In this document: positions 50,460 through 58,637 of the stretch, one piece after another
How the letters are laid out: every line of letters starts with the position of its first letter
How positions within the stretch are numbered: position 1 is the first letter of the stretch
Origin: Aerococcus urinaeequi
Lineage (GTDB): Bacteria > Bacillota > Bacilli > Lactobacillales > Aerococcaceae
Direction: 5' to 3'
NCBI RefSeq assembly: GCF_001543205.1
Contig: NZ_CP014162.1
Coordinates: 992,001 to 1,056,000, forward strand
Length of the DNA stretch: 64,000 nt
The notes under the pieces: generated by a model
Told to the model about the DNA's origin: nothing
Database searches by the model: none
Seen by the model: the letters and a program-made list of their open reading frames with translations, nothing else
Position numbers and translations under genes: made by a program

Positions 50460-50488
50460 TTGATTTTTCCCAAAAATGGGCGTAAACT
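50460..50488 (+). promoter_or_regulatory. Possible promoter of tRNA-Lys
   Basis: TTGATT (50460-50465), 17 bases, TAAACT (50483-50488), ending about 29 bases before the tRNA. Confidence 0.45.
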
Positions 50489-50516
50489 TTTACTATTGCA
50501 GATAAAATTTACATTT

Positions 50517-50589
50517 GGATTGGTAGCTCAGTTGGTAGAGCAACTGACTCTTAATCAGTGGGTCCAGGGTTCGAGCCCCTGCCAGTCCA
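50517..50589 (+). tRNA. tRNA-Lys (anticodon CTT)
   Basis: A 73-base cloverleaf. Acceptor GGATTGG pairs with CCAGTCC (one G-U), with discriminator A. D arm TAGCTCAGTTGGTAGAGC. Anticodon stem ACTGA/TCAGT holds loop CTCTTAA with anticodon CTT at 50550-50552. T arm GTTCGAGCC. The 3' CCA is not encoded. A long hairpin terminator follows at once. Confidence 0.96.
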
Positions 50590-50593
50590 TTAA

Positions 50594-50642
50594 AAAAAGG
50601 CACTAAATCAAGGTTTTGATAATATTGATTTAGTGCCTTTTT
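50594..50642 (+). terminator. Intrinsic terminator after tRNA-Lys
   Basis: AAAAAGGCACTAAATCAA (50594-50611) and its exact complement (50625-50642) form an 18-bp stem, ending in a T-run. Confidence 0.9.
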
Positions 50643-51086
50643 GGATTGAATTTGAAAAGTAGCGAAAATACTTTATATAAAGTTTGAGAAATATTGAGTA
50701 ATTTAAAATATAAACCAGCTCTAACGACATCATATTTTTGACCATCTGTAATTGAATCTACACTGAATCATTCACCGGACTCGACCAATATACTCTAAGG
50801 GAATAGTCATATTGAGTTCGCTCTGAAATACATCAATAATCTTAATCTCTTTCGCTCCTTCGTAATACTATATCTCAGTTCTATTTTATTTAAATTGATA
50901 GACGGATATATCCGCTACTTTTACTTCCTTGATATTTCTAATAAAGTAAGAAAATCATAAAAAATGAGGCAAGGTTATATGCATTATACTGCTATTTTCT
51001 GTTGTAATTGAAAAACATTATATAAATTGCCGCTTTCATTTTCTAAATCGATGTGTTAGTATCGGAGATACATTCATATAGTAGTG
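50643..51086. other. Intergenic region between tRNA-Lys and the TPP riboswitch
   Basis: About 440 AT-rich bases. It must contain the promoter of the thiamin operon; otherwise I see no gene or defined structure. Confidence 0.5.
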
Positions 51087-51158
51087 ACATTTGGGGTGCC
51101 GAAAGCTGAGATTATACCCATTGAACCTGACACAGTTAATACTGGCGAAGGGAAATGT
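51087..51158 (+). ncRNA. TPP riboswitch (THI element)
   Basis: The core motifs are in order: GGGGTGCC, GCTGAGA, TACCC, GAACCTGA, GTTAATACTGGCGAAGGGAA. P1 is closed by ACATTT (51087-51092) with AAATGT (51153-51158). It binds thiamin pyrophosphate. The operon it controls consists of thiamin/HMP transport and salvage genes, as expected. Confidence 0.96.
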
Positions 51159-51250
51159 AAAAATGTTTATGATACGGAAACTATCGGACCAAGTGTGTCT
51201 GGATAGTTTATTAAAGTGTTTAAAACAAGAAGCGAATTCGCCTTTGCTCA

Positions 51251-51295
51251 CCCCTTATGCCTCTATTTTTAAAATATAGGAAAAGGGGTTTTTTT
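51251..51295 (+). terminator. Riboswitch expression platform: terminator that also holds the ykoE ribosome binding site
   Basis: CCCCTT (51251-51256) pairs with AAGGGG (51283-51288), with an inner stem CCT-TAT / ATA-AGG, followed by seven T. The AAGGGG arm is also the Shine-Dalgarno sequence of ykoE (ATG at 51297), so folding blocks both elongation and translation. GGCGAA in the aptamer (51144-51149) could pair with TTCGCC (51237-51242), a possible switching helix. Confidence 0.8.
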
Positions 51296-51296
51296 G

Positions 51297-51863
51297 ATGG
51301 AAAAATTTAAATGGGCCTTGCCCGACGTCATCTTTTTAGCATTTCTAGCTTTCTTATTTGGAGCCGTATTTATGGGCGCTGGTGTCCTATATGCCATTTT
51401 AGTGTCCCTATTAACACCGTTTGGTTTAACGCCATTTGCCAATGAAATCCTATTTGGTATGTGGACGATTGCAGCGCCAGTGGCGGGTATGTTGATCCCG
51501 AAAGTGGGTAGTGCCTTGTTAGGTGAGGTCTTTGCCGCCCTTGCCGAGATGCTATATGGGTCATATTTTGGGGCTGGCGTTTTACTTTCTGGCTTAATTC
51601 AAGGACTGGGTACTGAAGCGGGCTTCTTTGTTACCAAATACGAACGCTATGATACGACTACTTTAGTTTATGGTGCCATTGGGACAACAGTATTTAGTTT
51701 TGCCTTTGAATTCTTCAAATTTGGCTACGCGACTTATGACCTTGGTTTTGTCGTGGCTTTATTCTTAGTTCGTCTGATTTCAGTGACATTTTTCGGTGTC
51801 TTTTTAACTAAACAAATCGTTAGCCTATTCAACAGGGTCCAAGCCAAAGGATTTGCCCAATGA
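51297..51863 (+). CDS. ykoE: Thiamin/HMP ECF-type transporter, S component YkoE
   Basis: A 188-residue membrane protein with about five to six helices: WALPDVIFLAFLAFLFGAVFMGAG, then FANEILFGMWTIAAPVAGMLIPKVGSALLGE, the YkoE family pattern. It binds thiamin or its hydroxymethylpyrimidine precursor and works with YkoD and YkoC. The ATG at 51297 is used rather than the TTG just before it. Its ribosome binding site lies in the riboswitch terminator. Its end overlaps ykoD by four bases. Confidence 0.9.
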   Translation: MEKFKWALPDVIFLAFLAFLFGAVFMGAGVLYAILVSLLTPFGLTPFANEILFGMWTIAAPVAGMLIPKVGSALLGEVFAALAEMLYGSYFGAGVLLSGLIQGLGTEAGFFVTKYERYDTTTLVYGAIGTTVFSFAFEFFKFGYATYDLGFVVALFLVRLISVTFFGVFLTKQIVSLFNRVQAKGFAQ

Positions 51864-53215
51864 GTGCCTTAGTACAAATTAGTGACTTGACCGTCCGGAA
51901 AAATGAGACCGTCATCCTAGACAGGGTTTCTTGTGATTGGCAGCTAGGCGATTTTATCTTACTGACAGGTGATAGTGGTAGCGGGAAAAGCACCTTCATC
52001 CATACCATAGCTGGCTTCAATGGTGCAAGCTTTCAAGGGAATGTTGTAATGGATGGCCAGCGGATGTCAGACTATACTATTCCAGAAAAAGCTCAGAAAA
52101 TCGGGTTGATGTTTCAAAATCCGGGTCAACAATTTACCATGCGAACCCTGGAACGAGAATGCTTCTTTGCCTTAGAAAATTGCGGTCTACCTTATGATCA
52201 GGCCAAAGTACGCTTAAATCAAGCGGTTGATGATTTGGGTATCAGACATTTATTAGAGCAAGACTTGATGACCCTGTCAGGTGGGGAGAAGCAGCGGGCG
52301 GCCTTGGCCATCTTGATTGCAGTCAATCCACCAGTTTTCTTTTTAGACGAACCCTTTGCATCAATTGACCCAGCCTCTAGACTTTTCTTGATTAACGTAT
52401 TGGCGAAATTGAGACAGCAAGGCAAGTTGATTGTGGTTGTAGACCATGAGTTGACTGACTATAAGGGGCTAATCAACCGATTCTTTATCATGCGAGATGG
52501 CCAACTTTCTGAAGCAGATGTAACCACCTTGCCGGAAAAAGCGCCTATTCCATTGTTGACTAGTGGTCAAGCTAGCAGCGAATCAGCTTTCACCTTGGAA
52601 AATATTGCCATCAAACAAGGCGATAAAACCTTGCTTCACCAAGAAAAATTCACTTTTCAAAAGGGCGTATCCACCTTAACTGGCGATAATGGGGCGGGGA
52701 AATCGACTTTGTTAAAGGCCATGGCCCAGTTACACCCTTACAAGGGCAAGATGCGGTTTCAGGACCGGAGACTTTCAAGGTTTTGGGGCAAGAAAAGCTT
52801 ATACGAATCACTCACCTTGGCTGTTCAAGATGCAGCCCAACAATTTGTGACGTTGGAAGTAGCGAGTGAGCTACGGTTTCCAAATGAAGATGCTGGTGAA
52901 ATTCGTGACCGACAGATGCAGGCACTTGAAGACTTGAATATCAGCCACGTTTTAGACCGAAGTTTATATCATTTAAGCGAGGGGCAGAAGAAGATGGTGC
53001 AATTAATCGCCTTGTTGAGTCTAGACCACCAGTTTTTAATGCTGGATGAGCCTTTTGCGGGTTTGGACCTGAAAGCCAGTGATTACTTTGCGGATTGGAT
53101 TGAAGACAAGAAAAGAGATACGGATTTCTTGATTGTGTCTCATCGCCTTGGTCCGCTGGAAAGTGTAAGTGATCATCATATTCACTTGTCCAATCAAGTG
53201 CTGAAGGAGGTTTGA
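51860..53215 (+). CDS. ykoD: Thiamin ECF-type transporter ATP-binding protein YkoD (two ABC domains)
   Basis: 451 residues holding two fused ABC ATPase domains. Domain 1: Walker A GDSGSGKST, signature LSGGEKQRAALAI, Walker B VFFLDEPFASID. Domain 2: Walker A GDNGAGKST, signature LSEGQKKMVQLIALL, Walker B LMLDEPFAGLD. The second signature deviates from LSGGQ at one position, as is frequent in this family. It energises YkoE/YkoC uptake. Confidence 0.92.
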   Translation: MSALVQISDLTVRKNETVILDRVSCDWQLGDFILLTGDSGSGKSTFIHTIAGFNGASFQGNVVMDGQRMSDYTIPEKAQKIGLMFQNPGQQFTMRTLERECFFALENCGLPYDQAKVRLNQAVDDLGIRHLLEQDLMTLSGGEKQRAALAILIAVNPPVFFLDEPFASIDPASRLFLINVLAKLRQQGKLIVVVDHELTDYKGLINRFFIMRDGQLSEADVTTLPEKAPIPLLTSGQASSESAFTLENIAIKQGDKTLLHQEKFTFQKGVSTLTGDNGAGKSTLLKAMAQLHPYKGKMRFQDRRLSRFWGKKSLYESLTLAVQDAAQQFVTLEVASELRFPNEDAGEIRDRQMQALEDLNISHVLDRSLYHLSEGQKKMVQLIALLSLDHQFLMLDEPFAGLDLKASDYFADWIEDKKRDTDFLIVSHRLGPLESVSDHHIHLSNQVLKEV

Positions 53216-53221
53216 TAATTG

Positions 53222-53884
53222 ATGGAAGAGAAGAAAACAGCGATTCCAGCTATTCTGGCCTTGGTATTCTTGTTCACGATTGAAATATCTTTTACCTATT
53301 CGGTTTGGCTGAATATTTATGTCTTATTGATGGTTGTGACCTACTTAGCTGTTAAAAAACGGTTTGGCGTACTGGTATTTTTGTTAGCCCTACCTTTTAT
53401 TCCTGCCATCACCACTTTTTGGTCGGTCTATATCCAAGGAAGTGGCCTAGATGACGCTTGGGTATTATTCACTAGAACCTATGCCTTTGCGGCTTTAGGA
53501 ATAGGATTTATGGTTGCCGTTGATTTACAAGACTGCTTACTAATTTTTGAACAGTATAAAGTACCGGCTATTTTTATCTATGGATTGTTGGTTGTGATAC
53601 ATGCTGTGCCTGAAATTCAAAGGGAAATCAAGAGTATGCATGATGCCAGTTTATTAAGGGGGAAGAAATTATATCCATGGTCACCTCTCTATTATGTGAA
53701 AGTGATCTTTCTAGCCCTCAATTGGCGGGATCGGTACGCAGAAGCCATGTATTCTAGAGGTTTCTCTGAAGACCAGCCTCGCCACCAGTACCGTCATTGG
53801 AAAATGTCTACACCAGCTATTGTTTTATGCATGAGTTTAATTATCGTCGGCAATATGATTATGAGATTGGAGAATATGATTTAA
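53222..53884 (+). CDS. ykoC: Thiamin ECF-type transporter permease (T component) YkoC
   Basis: About 220 residues, an EcfT-like transmembrane coupling protein with four to five helices and the conserved amphipathic segment around SMHDASLLRGKKLYPW and AEAMYSRGFSED, which carries the Ala-x-x-x-Arg-Gly signature contacting the ATPase. AAGGAGG lies upstream. A TTG at 53219 is an alternative start adding one residue. The stop overlaps the tenA start (TAATG). Confidence 0.9.
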   Translation: MEEKKTAIPAILALVFLFTIEISFTYSVWLNIYVLLMVVTYLAVKKRFGVLVFLLALPFIPAITTFWSVYIQGSGLDDAWVLFTRTYAFAALGIGFMVAVDLQDCLLIFEQYKVPAIFIYGLLVVIHAVPEIQREIKSMHDASLLRGKKLYPWSPLYYVKVIFLALNWRDRYAEAMYSRGFSEDQPRHQYRHWKMSTPAIVLCMSLIIVGNMIMRLENMI

Positions 53885-54579
53885 TGGAAAAAACTTTTAC
53901 AGAAATCGCCCGCAGTCAAACGAGACCCTTTTGGGAGGGGAGTTTCAACCATCCTTTTATTTTGCAGCTACAAGATGGGACGTTGCCTATTGAAAACTTC
54001 CGTTACTATTTGATCCAAGATGCTTATTATTTGCGTCACTTTTCAGCACTGTATAAGAAAGTCGCGGAAATTACTGAAGAGCCTGCATTAAAGACGCAGA
54101 TGCTTGAAAATGCCGGCCATTTAGCGGAAGGTGAATTAGCGATTCGTGCCAACTTTTTTGAAGAATTGGCGGTAACGGATGACGAATTAAAAGGAACCGG
54201 CGTTGCGCCAACTGCTTACCACTATGTGTCACATATGTACCGGCAGTTAGTGGAAAATAATGATGCGATTGCGGCGGCTAGTTTATTGCCATGTTCTTGG
54301 CTGTATTTTGAAATTGGTCAACGGTTAAGACAATTAAATGTGACGTCACCTGTCCCAATCTACCAAAGATGGATTGAGACATACGGTGGGGAAGAAGCAA
54401 GTGAGGCTATCAAAAAGGAATGTGCCCTATTGAACCGTCTGTACGCTGAGTCTAGTCAGGAAGAAAAGGATAGTATGGTTTCCGCATTTGTCATAAGTGC
54501 TAGAATGGAATTTAATTTCTGGGAAATGGCTTTTAATTTTGAAACTTGGCCGGAGGGTATCCAACATGTTGACAAATAA
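53884..54579 (+). CDS. tenA: Aminopyrimidine aminohydrolase / thiaminase II TenA
   Basis: 231 residues of the TenA family, which hydrolyses aminomethyl-pyrimidine from degraded thiamin to HMP (salvage). The nucleophile is C137 in AASLLPCSWLYFEIGQRL. The N-terminal HPFILQLQDGTLPIENFRYYLIQDAYYL is typical. The frame extends upstream inside ykoC, but ATG 53884, overlapping its stop, gives the family's normal N-terminus. Together with YkoEDC and ThiW it completes a salvage operon. Confidence 0.93.
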   Translation: MEKTFTEIARSQTRPFWEGSFNHPFILQLQDGTLPIENFRYYLIQDAYYLRHFSALYKKVAEITEEPALKTQMLENAGHLAEGELAIRANFFEELAVTDDELKGTGVAPTAYHYVSHMYRQLVENNDAIAAASLLPCSWLYFEIGQRLRQLNVTSPVPIYQRWIETYGGEEASEAIKKECALLNRLYAESSQEEKDSMVSAFVISARMEFNFWEMAFNFETWPEGIQHVDK

Positions 54580-55072
54580 TAAAGTACAAAAAATGACGAT
54601 CTTAGCCATGATGATAGCCATGGATGTTGTCCTTTCACCACTCTTTCGGGTGGAAGGGATTGCCCCAATGTCTAGTGTGATGAATGTGATTGCTGCTGTG
54701 TTGATGGGTCCCGTATATGGGACAGTGATGGCACTCGCATGTGGGATTCTCCGGATGATCTTGTTTGGGATTCCACCGCTAGCACTTACTGGTGCCGTAT
54801 TTGGGGCATTTCTGGCTGGTGTGGGTTATAAATGGATGAATACATATCTTGGTGCTATAATAGGCGAATTTATTGGAACAGGCTTGATTGGGTCCTTACT
54901 CTCTTACCCAATCATGGTCTGGTTTACAGGGTCTGCCCAAGGTATGTATTGGTTTGTCTATACACCGCGGTTTATCTTAGGGGCATTATCAGGGTCATTA
55001 ATTGCCTACCTAGTCCTGGTCAGAATAGACAAAGTGCCTTATATTCAACGGGTTAAGAAAACATTTGGCTAA
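54566..55072 (+). CDS. thiW: Energy-coupling factor S component ThiW (thiazole precursor uptake)
   Basis: A 168-residue membrane protein with about five helices and the ThiW pattern RVEGIAPMSSVMNVIAAVLMGPVYGTVMAL. Family members are predicted to take up hydroxyethylthiazole via a shared EcfAAT module, not encoded here. ATG 54566 has GGAGGG eight bases upstream and overlaps the tenA end by 14 bases. Its position under the TPP riboswitch supports the thiamin role. The reading frame continues further upstream without a ribosome binding site. Confidence 0.87.
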   Translation: MLTNNKVQKMTILAMMIAMDVVLSPLFRVEGIAPMSSVMNVIAAVLMGPVYGTVMALACGILRMILFGIPPLALTGAVFGAFLAGVGYKWMNTYLGAIIGEFIGTGLIGSLLSYPIMVWFTGSAQGMYWFVYTPRFILGALSGSLIAYLVLVRIDKVPYIQRVKKTFG

Positions 55073-55086
55073 TAAGTTGAAGGCAC

Positions 55087-55117
55087 AAAAAACTACCTTT
55101 TGCGAGGTAGTTTTTTT
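55087..55117 (+). terminator. Intrinsic terminator after thiW
   Basis: AAACTACCT (55090-55098) pairs with AGGTAGTTT (55105-55113), with a six-base loop and seven T. Confidence 0.88.
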
Positions 55118-55133
55118 CTATAAAAAGTGTTAT

Positions 55134-55168
55134 CAAAAAAAGCGTTACACCTATTCAGATGTAACGCT
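55134..55168 (-). terminator. Intrinsic terminator after the DJ-1/PfpI gene
   Basis: AGCGTTACA (55141-55149) pairs with TGTAACGCT (55160-55168). On the - strand TTTTTTT follows. Confidence 0.85.
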
Positions 55169-55189
55169 TGCTTTTAGCTATTTTAGAAT

Positions 55190-55705
55190 TTATTTCAATG
55201 CATCGACAATTGCTTGATCAAATGCAGGTAAGTCTTCAGGCGTACGGCTTGAAATTAATTTACCAGCTTCATCGATCACAACTTCTTTGTCATAGAAATT
55301 TGCACCAGCATTTTTCACATCAATTGCCACTTGTTTCACTGCGGTAATGTCTTTACCTTTTAAGGTTTCAGCATTTACCAATAATTGAGGACCATGGCAG
55401 ATGGTGAAAATCCATTTGTTGTTGCTGTCAAAATGACGTACAAAGTCTAACATGCTGTCATGTTTACGTAGTTGGTCAGGTGAATAGCCACCAGGAATTA
55501 ATAAGGCATCGAAATCTTTCGCTTCTACTTCATCGATAGATTTTTCAATAGTTACTTCAGTTCCTTCAGCTTTACCACGAACAGTTTCACCGGCTTTCAT
55601 ACCGATTGTGACGACTTCATGTCCTGCTGCTTCTAAAGCTTTCTTTGGTTCAGTATATTCAGAGTCTTCAAATAAGTTAGCCAATACAGTTGCAATTCTT
55701 GCCAT
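55190..55705 (-). CDS. DJ-1/PfpI family protein (general stress protein 18-like)
   Basis: 171 residues, type-1 glutamine amidotransferase-like fold. The nucleophile elbow is FTICHGPQLL with the conserved Cys-His pair, and the conserved Glu lies near the N-terminus (NLFEDSEYTEP). Relatives are called PfpI proteases, deglycases or stress proteins (YfkM in Bacillus); the true substrate here is unknown. TAAGGAGG precedes the ATG. Monocistronic by its terminator. Confidence 0.88.
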   Translation of the reverse strand: MARIATVLANLFEDSEYTEPKKALEAAGHEVVTIGMKAGETVRGKAEGTEVTIEKSIDEVEAKDFDALLIPGGYSPDQLRKHDSMLDFVRHFDSNNKWIFTICHGPQLLVNAETLKGKDITAVKQVAIDVKNAGANFYDKEVVIDEAGKLISSRTPEDLPAFDQAIVDALK

Positions 55706-55803
55706 AATTTATAGCCTCCTTAAAGCTTTGATACTTATATACTAAAGGATATATTTATATCATGCAAACAAAACGGGTTTTAAGAGTATGCTCTCCATAT
55801 AAT

Positions 55804-55847
55804 AAAAAAGAGCTTGCACCATAATGGTTAACAAGCTCTTAAAAAAA
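55804..55847 (-). terminator. Intrinsic terminator after the M20 deacylase gene
   Basis: AAGAGCTTG (55808-55816) pairs with CAAGCTCTT (55832-55840); on the - strand TTTTTTATT follows. Confidence 0.85.
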
Positions 55848-57071
55848 CTATTTATTTGCGTATTGAGTGATTAATTGGATGTATAGGTCAATATAGTTTA
55901 AGTATTCGTCTTTTGATACGTGTTCATTTACTTGGTGGGCTAAACTTGTTTGACCTGGTCCCATGATAATAAATTTGAAGTCTTCATCTTTACTTAATAG
56001 TAAGTTAGAAGCGTCAGTTACCCCTGTTGTTGGACCAACCATGAATTGTTTTTTGACAATATCTTCACCTAGTTTATGTGCTAATTCAACAAAATCATTT
56101 TCCCCTGTTGTGATTGCAGGCGCTAAGTCTAATGACATTTCTAGATCAAAATCAGCCTCATTGAACTCTGCTAATACGTCGTTGAATAAAGCTTTTACTT
56201 TTTCATTGTCGAATTCATTTACTGTGCGGACATTAAATGAAGCTGAAGCTGTATCTGGCACGGAGTTTATTTGGATACCACCAGTGAACATTGAGTTTGT
56301 TAAGAAAGTAGACCGTAAGAAATCATTTAAAGCCTTATTACCTTCTTCATCACCTTCAACACCACCAAAGTTTACAATTACGTCAGAGAAGTCAAAGCTT
56401 GAAAATTCAACGTTTTTAATGGCTCCTTCCATAGCTTCTTCGATGCGTAAAACAAATTTTAGTAATGGTGTAATAGCATTCACACCAACACGTGGAATGG
56501 ATGAATGAGCAGCACGACCTTTTGAGTGAATTGTAAAGTTCATAGAGCCTTTGTTAGCCGTATTGATGACATTACCAGTTGGTTCACCAATAATTAATGC
56601 ATCAACGTCGTCCATATACTTGTTTTCATGGAAGTGAGCTGAACCAGTTTGAACACTCTCTTCAGCGGCTGTCAGCATTAAACGAATAGAACCTTTTTCT
56701 AATAAGTTATTTTCTTTAATTTCAATAAGAGCGAATATAAATGCAGCTACACCAGCTTTCATATCAGCGGTTCCACGCCCATAAAGATTACCTTCATGTT
56801 CAGTCATCTTGAATGGATCAAAGTCCCAAGCTGACGGATCACCAGCTGCAACAACGTCCATGTGACCAGAGATACCGATGACAGGTTTACCTGAACCATA
56901 GTTTGCAACTAGGTCTGCACGGCCGTCACCTAAATCAATCACTTCTGAATCAATATCATGAGATTTTAGAAAGGCTTGGATATGTTCGGCAACTTGTTTT
57001 TCTTTGCCATTAACTGAATCGATAGCAATTAAGTCGGCTAAAAACTGAATCTTCTCTTCTGTTGAATACAT
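55848..57071 (-). CDS. M20-family ArgE/DapE-type deacylase
   Basis: 407 residues of a zinc metallo-deacylase. Metal-binding segments are GISGHMDVVAAGD (His, then Asp), GRGTADMKAGVAAF (Asp) and TAAEESVQTGSAH (catalytic and metal-binding Glu), with a C-terminal His in SLAHQVNEHV. The dimerisation domain lies between about 180 and 300 (RAAHSSIPRVGVNAI). It resembles proteins annotated as succinyl-diaminopimelate desuccinylase, but no lysine-pathway genes are nearby, so a peptide or N-acyl amino acid substrate is equally possible. AAAGGAG precedes the ATG. Confidence 0.82.
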   Translation of the reverse strand: MYSTEEKIQFLADLIAIDSVNGKEKQVAEHIQAFLKSHDIDSEVIDLGDGRADLVANYGSGKPVIGISGHMDVVAAGDPSAWDFDPFKMTEHEGNLYGRGTADMKAGVAAFIFALIEIKENNLLEKGSIRLMLTAAEESVQTGSAHFHENKYMDDVDALIIGEPTGNVINTANKGSMNFTIHSKGRAAHSSIPRVGVNAITPLLKFVLRIEEAMEGAIKNVEFSSFDFSDVIVNFGGVEGDEEGNKALNDFLRSTFLTNSMFTGGIQINSVPDTASASFNVRTVNEFDNEKVKALFNDVLAEFNEADFDLEMSLDLAPAITTGENDFVELAHKLGEDIVKKQFMVGPTTGVTDASNLLLSKDEDFKFIIMGPGQTSLAHQVNEHVSKDEYLNYIDLYIQLITQYANK

Positions 57072-57193
57072 GTATACTTTCTCTCCTTTGATAAAAAAAA
57101 TGTTCGTAAAAGGTTGTTATTCCTACAATCAACCTTGAATTACTCTTCAACTATATCCCTTATAGTAAACGTATTCAAGAGTTACTGGCATAT

Positions 57194-57226
57194 AAAAAAG
57201 CCCAACCAAGTTTCCCTGGCTGGACT
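57194..57226 (-). terminator. Intrinsic terminator after the EIIC gene
   Basis: On the - strand AGTCCAGCCA (57226-57217) pairs with TGGTTGGGCT (57208-57199) with two G-U pairs, then TTTTTTA. Confidence 0.75.
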
Positions 57227-57243
57227 TTAGTGTAGATATCTTA

Positions 57244-58386
57244 TTATTCTGCAGTGATTTCTTTAATTTGGTCTTCTGGTAATTCATGGTAGGGCGTAAA
57301 CATTACGTATAAGAAAGCAACACCGAATGAAATCACCATAGTGATGATACCGTTAATGAAGTTACCGAATGAACCATCTGGGTTGATGAAAGCAGGGACA
57401 GCTGCTATACCTGGGTTTACAAAAGCAAATAGTACAAAGTTTGTAATACCTGCATATAAACCACCGATACCACCACCAAGGATAGACGCAATCAATACAT
57501 TTTTCATTGGTAAGGCCACACCGTAAAGTGCTGGTTGAGATACACCTAGGGAAGCAGTAATAACCGCTGATAGTGAGTAAGAACGGTATTCTCTATCTTT
57601 TGTTTTGATTAGTACAGCTGTAACCGCACCGGCTAAAGCTAAGTTAGAAGCCAATAGACCTGGTGACATAATGTTATCGTAACCTACTGTTGCTAGCAAT
57701 TGAGTGGCAATTGGGAATAGCGTGTAGTGACCACCGGCCATAACAACGAATAAACCAAAAGCACCGAGTAATAATGGTACAATCCAGCTAGAAACGCCAG
57801 TTAACCATGCTAACGCAGCACCTAAGATTTCACCAAATAGGTTACCAATTGGTCCTAATAATAAAACACCAAGAATGGCAGTTAATGTCAAGGTGATTAC
57901 TGGTAAAAAGATACCACGGACAATTTCTGGAATAAATGTTTTACAAGCACGTTCAATATAGCTTTGTGCCCAGATAATTAAAATAATTGGAATAACAGAG
58001 TTGTTATATGTACCAGTATTGGCAATTGGAATACCAAAGAAGTCTGATCCTGGAATATAATTTTCCATAGACATGACAACATCTGGATGTAATAAGAATA
58101 GCGCAACTGCTGCTGCTAGTACTTTATTAGTTTTGAATACTTCAGCTGAAGAATAAGCTAATAATACTGGTAAGAAGTAGAAAATTGCAGATGAAATGTT
58201 TGATAAAATAAAGTTTTCTGCATTTTCTGGTGAAATAATACCAAAAGTATTTAATAGGATGACAATCCCTTGTAAAATACCGGCAGCCATCAGGGCAATT
58301 AAGTTTGGCGCAAAAATATCACGTAAGGCACCAAGGACGCGGTCAATAACGCCTGGTTTTTTCTCTTGTGTTTGTTCTGTAGACAT
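57244..58386 (-). CDS. PTS EIIC-only permease, glucose/beta-glucoside superfamily
   Basis: 380 residues, a membrane sugar permease. Typical segments are ALRDIFAPNLIALMAAGILQGIV, YFLPVLLAYSSAEVFKTNK and GGHYTLFPIATQLLATVG, followed by ITASLGVSQPALYGVALPMKN, the substrate-binding region. EIIB and EIIA domains are absent and no partner gene adjoins, so it must use EIIB/EIIA encoded elsewhere or act differently. Two cre-like sequences (58559-58572 and about 58590) lie upstream, hinting at catabolite control. AGGGAG precedes the ATG. The sugar is unknown. Confidence 0.82.
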   Translation of the reverse strand: MSTEQTQEKKPGVIDRVLGALRDIFAPNLIALMAAGILQGIVILLNTFGIISPENAENFILSNISSAIFYFLPVLLAYSSAEVFKTNKVLAAAVALFLLHPDVVMSMENYIPGSDFFGIPIANTGTYNNSVIPIILIIWAQSYIERACKTFIPEIVRGIFLPVITLTLTAILGVLLLGPIGNLFGEILGAALAWLTGVSSWIVPLLLGAFGLFVVMAGGHYTLFPIATQLLATVGYDNIMSPGLLASNLALAGAVTAVLIKTKDREYRSYSLSAVITASLGVSQPALYGVALPMKNVLIASILGGGIGGLYAGITNFVLFAFVNPGIAAVPAFINPDGSFGNFINGIITMVISFGVAFLYVMFTPYHELPEDQIKEITAE

Positions 58387-58558
58387 AATGATCTCCCTTT
58401 TTTTGTTTAATTATTTTGATATTAAAAAACAATTTCAATACAGCGGTTTCATAATATCTTCTATATTTTCCTCAAATACTTTCACATGATATCAAATTTT
58501 AGAGAAAAATGAAATAATATTTGAGAAAATAATCACAATAATTACAAACTTTTTATTT

Positions 58559-58572
58559 TGAAAGCGCCCTAA
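58559..58572. promoter_or_regulatory. cre-like site upstream of the EIIC gene
   Basis: TGAAAGCGCCCTAA fits TGWAANCGNTNWCA at 12 of 14 positions. It is about 175 bases upstream of the start. Confidence 0.4.
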
Positions 58573-58637
58573 TTACGCTTATTTTAAAAGAAAACGGTTT
58601 ATTTACTTAAATGAGGTTGTGCATTATTTGCAATAAA

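Noticed and set aside
51091-51279. 62-codon + strand frame over the TPP aptamer
   Set aside because: It is the riboswitch RNA read as protein.
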